A stretch of 6,010 nt of DNA from Gemmatimonadota bacterium. GTDB lineage: Bacteria; Latescibacterota; UBA2968; UBA8231. Position numbers and translations under genes: made by a program. Under the pieces are notes generated by a model, which did no database searches, was not told where the DNA came from, and was given only the letters and a program-made list of their open reading frames with translations. The stretch is taken from NCBI GenBank assembly GCA_018673255.1, contig JABHDC010000103.1, forward strand, positions 1-6,010. The letters run 5' to 3'. This document shows positions 1 to 5,689 of the stretch, piece after piece. Within the stretch, counting starts at the first letter, position 1. Every line of letters starts with the position of its first letter.

Positions 1-539
1 CCAGGAAGCGATTCGAGCCCGACGCCCCTCAGATCGGCGAAGACTTCTTCGAGTGGTTTCTTGGCGATCCGCTGGATCTGCGCCACCTCGATCATGGTGA
101 AGGCCTTCAGATGCGCTTCGGGTCGCGCCTCTTTCATGGCCGCAAGCACGTCGAGGTAATACTGATACGGCAGTTTCGGATTCACACCACCGACCATATG
201 GATTTCCGTGATCGGCACCTCGGCGTAATCCCGCACCCGCTGCGCCGCCTGCTCCGGCTCGAGCACATACCCCCGCTCATCCTTTGGCTTCACGTAGAAG
301 GAGCAGAACTTGCACAGCTTGTTGCAGACATTGGTGTAGTTGATATGCTGATTGCGCACGTAGTAGGTCGTATGACCGTGTCGTGCCTCGCGAACCAGAT
401 TCGCCAGATACCCGAGGATCGGCAGCTCGGCACTTTCATAGAGCCGGACGCCATCATCAGCCGACAGTCTCTCACCATCGAGGATCCTGGCGTGGATATC
501 CGCCAGACCGGCACGCTCGATCTGTTGTTCTATGATCAC
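1..539 (-). CDS. mqnE: Aminofutalosine synthase MqnE, radical SAM (partial, C-terminus off the left edge)
   Basis: MqnE joins 3-[(1-carboxyvinyl)oxy]benzoate to S-adenosylmethionine to make 6-amino-6-deoxyfutalosine, an early step of the futalosine route to menaquinone. About 179 codons are visible of a family length near 370. The radical-SAM iron-sulfur motif CNKLCKFC is at residues 72-79 (Cys72, 76, 79), preceded by HINYTN. MVGGVNPKLPYQYYLD, LKAFTMIEV and GLESLP (the start of the family's GLxSLPGGGAE motif) follow. These favour MqnE over the related MqnC, which has a Gln-Gly-Gly strand and a different HSFSPPE-like segment. The start is GTG at 539: no ATG, GTG or TTG lies between it and the in-frame ubiE stop, and the family's N-terminal pattern (AGLADIHARILDGERLS) begins about ten residues in. 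No good Shine-Dalgarno is visible. The 97-bp gap after ubiE holds only a 5-bp-arm hairpin (572-584). Probably co-transcribed with ubiE. Confidence 0.9.
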   Translation of the reverse strand, partial: MIIEQQIERAGLADIHARILDGERLSADDGVRLYESAELPILGYLANLVREARHGHTTYYVRNQHINYTNVCNKLCKFCSFYVKPKDERGYVLEPEQAAQRVRDYAEVPITEIHMVGGVNPKLPYQYYLDVLAAMKEARPEAHLKAFTMIEVAQIQRIAKKPLEEVFADLRGVGLESLP

Positions 540-635
540 ATATGACTCTGGGTTTGGGCCCGGGGGTCGGACTGGCGTTGCCAGGTTCTGCGGTGGGTCT
601 GATCGAGTATATCCGTGCCTCGGGGGAGCGTCAAC

Positions 636-1406
636 TTACACGCCCGTCGAGCCCTGTGGCCCTGGCTTGATCCCCTGATAGACGGCACAGATCCCCAGAC
701 TCATCGACAATGCACGGTTGTCCTGGAATCCGGCGTCGTTCAGCAACGCCAGGAAGGCCTCGCCCTGGGGGAAGGTGCCAACCGAGCGTGGCAGATAGCT
801 GTAGGCGGCGCGATTCCCTGAGATCCATCCACCGAGTGTCGGCAGGATGTATTTGAAGTAGAACTGGTACAGTTGCCGGAAACCCGGCAGCGTCGGTTCG
901 GTGAAGTCCAGAACGATCAGTTCACCCCCTGGCCGCAGAACGCGGCAGGCCTCGGCCAGGCCGGTCGGAATATGTCCGAAGTTGCGCACACCAAAGGCGA
1001 CCGTGATCAGATCAAAACTGTCGTCTCGATAGGGAAGATGCTCCGCGTCTCCCCCCATCAGCCGCAGTCGCTCCAGCGGTTCCACGCGGGCCACCTTGGG
1101 ACTGCCGAGACGAACCATCTCCAGCGCCACATCGGCGCCGACGATCCGGTCCGGCTTCAGTCGCCGCGCCGCCAGGGCAAAGTCACCTGTGCCCGTCGCC
1201 AGATCCAGCACACGTCCCGGCCTGCCCCCGCGATAGCGCCCAAGTGCGCGTCGACGCCAGTACACGTCGATCCCAGCGCTGAGCAAGTGGTTGAGCAGGT
1301 CGTAACGCCCGGCGATGGCGTTGAACATGCTCTGCACGTTCTTCTTGCGTGCGGCGGTGGCCGCGCTATCCTCTTGAGTCTCTGGCACCATTTGCATCTC
1401 TGACAT
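636..1406 (-). CDS. ubiE: Demethylmenaquinone (/ubiquinone) C-methyltransferase UbiE/MenG
   Basis: This SAM-dependent C-methyltransferase converts demethylmenaquinone to menaquinone, the last step of quinone synthesis at the membrane. The product is 256 aa, normal for the family. The UbiE N-terminal signature (MFNAIAGRYDLLNHLLSAGID..WRR) spans about residues 27-53. SAM-binding motif I is VLDLATGTGDFA (66-77) and the motif II acidic region is GADVALEM (90-97). The family segment VAFGVRNFGHIPTGL, the post-motif LRPGGELIVLDFTEP, and the C-terminal YSYLPRSVGTFP are all present. The first 20 residues are polar and not conserved, so ATG at 1397 (residue 4) is an alternative start with equally weak ribosome-binding support. 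With mqnE next door, the substrate is most likely demethylmenaquinone. The gene is divergent from the kinase gene, with 81 bp between them. Confidence 0.95.
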   Translation of the reverse strand: MSEMQMVPETQEDSAATAARKKNVQSMFNAIAGRYDLLNHLLSAGIDVYWRRRALGRYRGGRPGRVLDLATGTGDFALAARRLKPDRIVGADVALEMVRLGSPKVARVEPLERLRLMGGDAEHLPYRDDSFDLITVAFGVRNFGHIPTGLAEACRVLRPGGELIVLDFTEPTLPGFRQLYQFYFKYILPTLGGWISGNRAAYSYLPRSVGTFPQGEAFLALLNDAGFQDNRALSMSLGICAVYQGIKPGPQGSTGV

Positions 1407-1430
1407 ACATCTCTGGCATAAGGGGCGGCG

Positions 1431-1459
1431 AGTCTACCGACTCCCTCTCCGAGTGTCAA
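1431..1459 (-). promoter_or_regulatory. Sigma-70-type promoter for ubiE-mqnE
   Basis: On the minus strand there is a perfect -35 hexamer TTGACA (1459-1454), a 17-bp spacer, and a -10 hexamer TAGACT (1436-1431, 4 of 6 matches to TATAAT). Transcription would start near 1424, giving a short leader of about 18 nt before the ubiE ATG. It lies in the 81-bp divergent gap. No equally good promoter for the kinase gene is visible on the other strand. Confidence 0.6.
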
Positions 1460-1487
1460 TCACGCATTCCCATTTCAAGGCCCCCCG

Positions 1488-2207
1488 ATGGACTCACCCC
1501 GCGATGAGCACCAATTGTGGCAGGCAGAGAAGATGGCGGCCCTCGGCCGTCTGGCCGCCTCGGTCGCTCACGAGATCCGCAATCCTCTCGGCGCCGTCGA
1601 TATCCAGTTGCAGCTGATGCGTGAGGCCGCCGTGGAACTGGATCCGGCGATAGGCACCCGATTCGTCGAGCGGCTCGACATCGCTCGCGCCGAGATGCGG
1701 CGCCTGGATGGCATTGTGCAGAACTTCCTGCGTTTCTCCAGACCACCGGCACTGCACCTGGCTCCCGTCGCGCCCCAGGCCCTGCTGGAACGCCTGCACG
1801 CTCTCGTGGCACCCGAGGCCCGACAGCAGGGCGTCGTCCTCATTCTCGAACCTGCCGACCATCTGCCCATGCTTGAAGCGGATGACAATATGCTGAGCCA
1901 GGCCCTGCTCAACATCATCATCAATGCCCTGCAGGCGTTGGAGAAGGACGGACAGGTGCGACTTCGTGCCGAGCGAATCGGCGAAGACAGACTGCGATTA
2001 CGCGTCCAGGACGATGGGTGCGGGATCCCGGCAGAGGATCTGGAGCGGGTTTTGGAGTACTACTATACTACCAAGGACACCGGCAGCGGCCTGGGTCTGT
2101 CGATCGCACAGGGCATCGTGCAGCAGCATGGTGGCTTGCTTCATCTTCACAGCCGCCCGGATGAAGGCACGACCGTCGACCTCGAATTGCCCGTACAGAC
2201 CGGATAA
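1488..2207 (+). CDS. Sensor-less cytoplasmic histidine kinase (HisKA + HATPase_c), partner of the NtrC-type regulator
   Basis: This kinase autophosphorylates on His and passes the phosphate to the response regulator encoded 9 bp downstream. At 239 aa it is only a catalytic core. The HisKA H-box is LAASVAHEIRNPL with phospho-acceptor His28. The ATPase has an N-box LLNIIINALQAL (Asn146), G1 DDGCGIP (Asp175-Pro181), an F-box-like YYYTTK, and G2 GSGLGL (199-204). All key residues are present. The type resembles the NtrB/AtoS/ZraS group. No PAS, GAF, HAMP or membrane segment precedes the H-box, and only 27 residues lie before His28. The start is firm: an in-frame TAA lies at 1419-1421, no other start codon lies between, and AAGG (1477-1480) sits 7 nt before the ATG. 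The signal must come from a partner protein or from the short N-terminus. Confidence 0.92.
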   Translation: MDSPRDEHQLWQAEKMAALGRLAASVAHEIRNPLGAVDIQLQLMREAAVELDPAIGTRFVERLDIARAEMRRLDGIVQNFLRFSRPPALHLAPVAPQALLERLHALVAPEARQQGVVLILEPADHLPMLEADDNMLSQALLNIIINALQALEKDGQVRLRAERIGEDRLRLRVQDDGCGIPAEDLERVLEYYYTTKDTGSGLGLSIAQGIVQQHGGLLHLHSRPDEGTTVDLELPVQTG

Positions 2208-2216
2208 TCTGAACCG

Positions 2217-3602
<1,386 letters not shown>

Positions 3603-3610
3603 GGCCACTG

Positions 3611-3627
3611 GCCGGCGTTCGCCTGGC
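3611..3627 (+). other. Small GC-rich stem-loop just after the regulator gene
   Basis: GCCGGC pairs with GCC-T-GGC around a GTTC loop (6 bp with one bulged T), 9 bases after the stop codon. No T-run follows, so it is not a convincing intrinsic terminator. It may mark the 3' end of the kinase-regulator mRNA or only cause pausing. Confidence 0.3.
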
Positions 3628-3673
3628 ACCAGACGCCTGCAGTTGCCCCCTCCGAACATCCTCTGGTACTAGC

Positions 3674-3688
3674 GCCTCCAAGAGAGGC
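3674..3688. repeat. Short inverted repeat next to the enhancer-like dyad
   Basis: Perfect 5-bp arms GCCTC / GAGGC with a 5-bp spacer, ending 2 bp before the stronger dyad at 3691. It has the same 5-bp spacer but a different arm sequence. It may be part of a protein-binding array or a chance dyad. Confidence 0.3.
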
Positions 3689-3690
3689 TC

Positions 3691-3711
3691 GTCGTGCAAT
3701 TTCTGCACGAC
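3691..3711. promoter_or_regulatory. Candidate enhancer (UAS) for the NtrC-type regulator
   Basis: A perfect inverted repeat: GTCGTGCA (3691-3698), spacer ATTTC, TGCACGAC (3704-3711). Its centre at 3701 is about 132 bp upstream of the start predicted from the sigma-54 promoter at 3807, a typical enhancer distance. Arm length and spacer suit a Fis-type helix-turn-helix dimer, and the gene for such a protein ends just 88 bp upstream. As RNA it would form an 8-bp hairpin, but no T-run follows, so a terminator is less likely. Confidence 0.55.
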
Positions 3712-3712
3712 A

Positions 3713-3740
3713 TGGATCGGATTCCTTGCCTGGCGATCCA
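3713..3740. repeat. Inverted repeat with 7-bp perfect arms
   Basis: TGGATCG (3713-3719) and CGATCCA (3734-3740) are perfect reverse complements separated by 14 bp. It begins 1 bp after the enhancer-like dyad. It could be a second operator or an RNA hairpin. No motif of a known regulator was recognised. Confidence 0.35.
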
Positions 3741-3747
3741 GTCCACA

Positions 3748-3760
3748 GAATTACAAATTC
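3748..3760. repeat. AT-rich palindrome between enhancer and promoter
   Basis: GAATT-ACA-AATTC is a perfect 13-bp dyad, followed 6 bp later by the palindrome CAATTG (3767-3772). It begins an AT-rich tract reaching about 3800, unlike the GC-rich genes around it. Such tracts between an enhancer and a sigma-54 promoter often allow DNA bending. No clear IHF consensus is seen. Confidence 0.3.
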
Positions 3761-3806
3761 CCTAACCAATTGTATTTTATACCTTTATCTCTCTCCATTC
3801 ATCCTA

Positions 3807-3822
3807 TGGCATCCCGTTTGCA
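3807..3822 (+). promoter_or_regulatory. Sigma-54 (-24/-12) promoter
   Basis: TGGCATCCCGTTTGCA matches the sigma-54 consensus TGGCAC-N5-TTGCA. The GG (3808-3809) and GC (3820-3821) are correctly spaced, both invariant dinucleotides are present, and the one mismatch (T for C at the end of TGGCAC) is common. Transcription is predicted near 3833. It lies in the gap between a sigma-54 activator gene and the EIIA-sigma factor genes, in the correct orientation for the latter. Position and quality make a chance match unlikely. Confidence 0.8.
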
Positions 3823-3832
3823 TTACCGGTAT

Positions 3833-4036
3833 TGACACCAATGACCGCCACTTGAGCGGCGACGGTGGTCGGGGTTTACTGAACAAAACATATCTGGTGC
3901 TTTAACAGTGAGTTACGACACCTGCCGCAGAAGAGAGACCACGGCACTGCACACTCGCCGTAGTCGTCGACATCATTCGAACGCAGAAATTGCACCTGAT
4001 ACACTGTTGACACGTAACTACAAAGAAAACAATACG
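3833..4036 (+). other. Long leader / uncertain 5' region of the EIIA gene
   Basis: About 200 bases between the predicted sigma-54 start and the chosen EIIA start codon. The EIIA frame is open from GTG at 3908, but the peptide it would add is arginine- and histidine-rich, matches nothing in EIIA proteins, and uses G or C at only about half of third positions, unlike the genes nearby. An imperfect GC-rich pairing (ACCGCC 3843-3848 with GGTGGT 3864-3869) is possible. TTGACA occurs at 3832 and 4007 without a convincing -10. No riboswitch was recognised. Confidence 0.35.
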
Positions 4037-4570
4037 TTGACCACGAATTCCCTATATCAACCACAACTGGATGCAAAAATTGCAGGAAACGGCCAGAGCG
4101 ATCTGACCGGTCTGCTGCATCCAGATATGTTGATTCCTGGGATCGTTGCTGAAGGCAAGATCGAGGCGATCAAGAAGCTGATCGATCGCTTGAGCGAACA
4201 GGGCATCATCGATGACAGCCTGGCATTTCTTCAGGCTGTGCTGGAGCGCGAAAATCTTCAGAGCACCGTCCTGGACGGCGTCATCGCCCTGCCCCATGCC
4301 CGTGGCCGCATGGTCCATCGACTCGGCGTGGCCATCGGCACGAGTCCTGAGCGTTCGATCGACTTTCCGTCTGGCGACGAGCGCCACAATGTGGGGCTCA
4401 TCTGCCTGATCGCCGTACCGGCCGACGCGCCGGGGCTTTACCTGAGATTGATCGGTGTCCTTGCTCGCGCATTCAGTGAGCGTGACTTCGTGGACACCGT
4501 GATCGCGACGCAGGACGCGACGCAGATGCATCAGTTGTTGGCAGATCGTCTGGAGGTCTGCGGCCTGTGA
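4037..4570 (+). CDS. PTS EIIA(Ntr)/fructose-type phosphoacceptor domain protein
   Basis: This single-domain EIIA type-2 protein is related to PtsN. Such proteins take phosphate from NPr/HPr on a histidine and mostly regulate partner proteins instead of moving sugar. Counting from TTG 4037, the fold runs from about residue 23 (LTGLLHPDMLIPGIVAEGKIEAI) to the end. The phospho-acceptor motif VIALPHAR has His87 (codon 4295-4297), and LICLIAVPADAPGLYLRLIGVLARAFSE matches the family's C-terminal half. No EIIB or EIIC domain is attached. The start is uncertain. TTG 4037 gives 177 aa, close to the usual 150-160, while GTG 3908 gives 220 aa with an unlikely N-terminus. TTG 4007 is also possible. None has a strong ribosome-binding site. 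The gene is the first downstream of the sigma-54 promoter and lies 49 bp before the sigma factor gene. ptsN is usually linked to rpoN, so this pairing is uncommon. Confidence 0.85.
   Translation: MTTNSLYQPQLDAKIAGNGQSDLTGLLHPDMLIPGIVAEGKIEAIKKLIDRLSEQGIIDDSLAFLQAVLERENLQSTVLDGVIALPHARGRMVHRLGVAIGTSPERSIDFPSGDERHNVGLICLIAVPADAPGLYLRLIGVLARAFSERDFVDTVIATQDATQMHQLLADRLEVCGL
4072..4084. repeat. TGCAA-AAA-TTGCA palindrome
   Basis: A perfect 13-bp dyad at the beginning of the EIIA gene. It shares the layout TGCA-N5-TGCA with the core of the enhancer-like dyad (3695-3707). It could be a second, downstream binding site for the same regulator, or chance within AT-rich sequence. Confidence 0.25.
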
Positions 4571-4605
4571 AGCACACAAAAATGATTCTCGCCCCCACCA
4601 CGCCC

Positions 4606-4610
4606 AGGAG
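4606..4610 (+). promoter_or_regulatory. Ribosome-binding site of the sigma factor gene
   Basis: AGGAG lies 9 nt before ATG 4620 and fixes the start. It is the strongest Shine-Dalgarno in the window, in contrast with the weak site of the EIIA gene before it, so the sigma factor may be translated more efficiently than EIIA from a shared mRNA. Confidence 0.7.
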
Positions 4611-4619
4611 TAACTGAAC

Positions 4620-5492
4620 ATGGCGTACACACTGCAGGAAGTGCTGAAGGACGAAGAGAGCGCGCTGCGCCTCTATTTCGATGACATTGCTGACTCGACG
4701 CCGCTGTCGCGCGAGAAGGAAGTTGAGTTGTCGGCCAAGGTTCACGCCGGCGACCAGGAAGCGCGTGACGAGCTGGTGCAGGCAAACCTGCGCTTCGTCA
4801 TCGACGTGGCCAAGAAGTATCAGAATCGTGGCCTGTCCCTGTCCGACCTGATCAGCGCCGGCAATGTCGGCCTCATGACAGCGGCCGAGCGCTTCGACGG
4901 CGAGAAGGGCTTCAAGTTCATCTCCTATGCCGTGTGGTGGATCAAGCAGTCGATTCTGCAGACCATCGCCGAGCACGCCCGTACCGTGCGTCTGCCGCTG
5001 AACAAGCTGAGCCTGCTGAAGGACATCTCCAAGGCCAGCCGCAAGTTGGGCCAGGGCCGTGAGACCGAGCCCCACATCGAAGAGATCGCCAAGGAGTTGG
5101 ACATGGCGCCTCAGGACGTGCTCGACACCATGCTTCATGCCCGCACCGTCCGTTCCCTCGACGAGAGCTTTGAGGAGGACGACGAGCGCAGCCTGATGAA
5201 CATCCTGCGTGATGACAATCAGGCGACGCCCGACATGCATGTGATGGAGACGGCCTCCCGAAATCAGCTCGAAGAAGTACTGGAAAGCCTCGACGAGCGC
5301 GAGTTGCGCATCATCCGCCTCTACTTCGGCCTCGACGGCAATGAGTCGATGACGCTGGAAGAGATCGGCGGCACGATGAATCTGACTCGCGAGCGTGTGC
5401 GCCAGTTGAAGGAGCGCGCCCTCGGCAAGCTGCGTCACCCGCAGCGCTATCAGGCGCTGCTGGCGATCTGCGACGACAACGAGGTGTTTTAA
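4620..5492 (+). CDS. RNA polymerase sigma factor, sigma-70 (RpoD/SigA-like) family, lacking region 1.1
   Basis: This subunit directs RNA polymerase to promoters. It has 290 aa. Region 1.2 is at about 15-45 (ALRLYFDDIADSTPLSREKEVELS). Region 2 (46-126) includes NLRFVIDVAKKYQNRGLSLSDLISAGNVGL and the DNA-melting and -10 recognition segment FISYAVWWIKQSILQTIAEHARTVRLP. Region 3 follows (about 128-205). Region 4.1 is at about 213-240, and the 4.2 helix-turn-helix that reads the -35 is at 243-272 (MTLEEIGGTMNLTRERVRQLKERALGKLR). Region 1.1 is absent. Length and region 2.4 resemble the primary sigma factors of FCB-type phyla, but group 2 (RpoS-like) factors look similar. No gene symbol is given because the sequence alone cannot decide between primary and alternative. 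It lies downstream of the EIIA gene, apparently in one transcription unit from the sigma-54 promoter. Confidence 0.95.
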   Translation: MAYTLQEVLKDEESALRLYFDDIADSTPLSREKEVELSAKVHAGDQEARDELVQANLRFVIDVAKKYQNRGLSLSDLISAGNVGLMTAAERFDGEKGFKFISYAVWWIKQSILQTIAEHARTVRLPLNKLSLLKDISKASRKLGQGRETEPHIEEIAKELDMAPQDVLDTMLHARTVRSLDESFEEDDERSLMNILRDDNQATPDMHVMETASRNQLEEVLESLDERELRIIRLYFGLDGNESMTLEEIGGTMNLTRERVRQLKERALGKLRHPQRYQALLAICDDNEVF

Positions 5493-5494
5493 GG

Positions 5495-5538
5495 TCCGAT
5501 CGCTAATCGCGGCGCGATCGAAAGCGCGCGCGATCGGA
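5495..5538 (+). other. Stem-loop right after the sigma factor gene
   Basis: TCCGATCGC (5495-5503) and GCGATCGGA (5530-5538) are perfect 9-bp reverse complements. Inside, GCGCG (5512-5516) can pair with CGCGC (5525-5529). The stem starts 2 bases after the stop codon. CGATCG occurs three times in the element. No T-run follows, so it is more likely an mRNA-stabilising or processing structure than a terminator. Confidence 0.5.
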
Positions 5539-5550
5539 GAATTACAGCAC

Positions 5551-5580
5551 GATACTGGCCGCCTGATTGCGGCTGCTATC
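5551..5580 (+). other. Second stem-loop in the 3' region
   Basis: GCCGC (5558-5562) pairs with GCGGC (5569-5573) around a 6-nt loop. GATA (5551-5554) can pair with TATC (5577-5580) outside a small internal loop. It is modest in strength and lies between the first stem-loop and the terminator. Confidence 0.3.
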
Positions 5581-5597
5581 GATACGCGGGGGTAATG

Positions 5598-5647
5598 AGC
5601 CGGGTGACGAGCGTCGTGAAGACGCGGGATTCGTCATCCGGCTTTTT
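5598..5647 (+). terminator. Strong intrinsic (Rho-independent) terminator
   Basis: A 13-bp stem pairs 5598-5610 (AGCCGGGTGACGA) with 5631-5643 (TCGTCATCCGGCT), with one G-U pair. A further GCGTC/GACGC stem lies inside (5611-5615 with 5621-5625, loop GTGAA). TTTTT (5643-5647) and an AT-rich stretch follow directly. It ends the EIIA-sigma factor transcript and insulates the next gene. Read on the minus strand it lacks a comparable T-run. Confidence 0.88.
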
Positions 5648-5649
5648 CA

Positions 5650-5655
5650 TATTAT
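5650..5655 (+). promoter_or_regulatory. Possible -10 box for the LOG-family gene
   Basis: TATTAT (5 of 6 matches to TATAAT) lies just after the terminator and 34 bp before the GTG start. No good -35 stands at the right distance; that segment is the terminator stem. The gene needs a promoter near here if the terminator is effective. Confidence 0.2.
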
Positions 5656-5689
5656 TTCGCCAGTCACTGACCCTGTCCGGAGAGACCTC

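Noticed and set aside
1383..1396. TGGCAC followed by TTGCA, sigma-54-like
   Set aside because: GG and GC are 10 bp apart instead of 12, and the site is inside the ubiE coding region.
873..1403. Plus-strand open frame across ubiE (176 codons)
   Set aside because: The minus-strand UbiE product has every family motif. The plus-strand peptide is low-complexity and resembles nothing known.
3625..3645. Second TGGCAC-like sigma-54 element after the regulator gene
   Set aside because: No TTGC or GC dinucleotide in the right context at the required spacing.
3691..3711. The 8-bp dyad as an intrinsic terminator of the regulator gene
   Set aside because: No T-run follows either arm. Distance to the sigma-54 promoter fits an enhancer better, though an RNA role is not excluded.
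4007..4036. TTGACA with a downstream AATACG as a sigma-70 promoter for EIIA
   Set aside because: The -10 matches only about 3 of 6 bases, and the start would fall at or after the chosen start codon.
4473..5438. Long open frame opposite the sigma factor gene (321 codons)
   Set aside because: It is a GC-rich antisense shadow: the plus strand encodes a complete sigma factor with all conserved regions, and the antisense peptide shows no recognisable domain.
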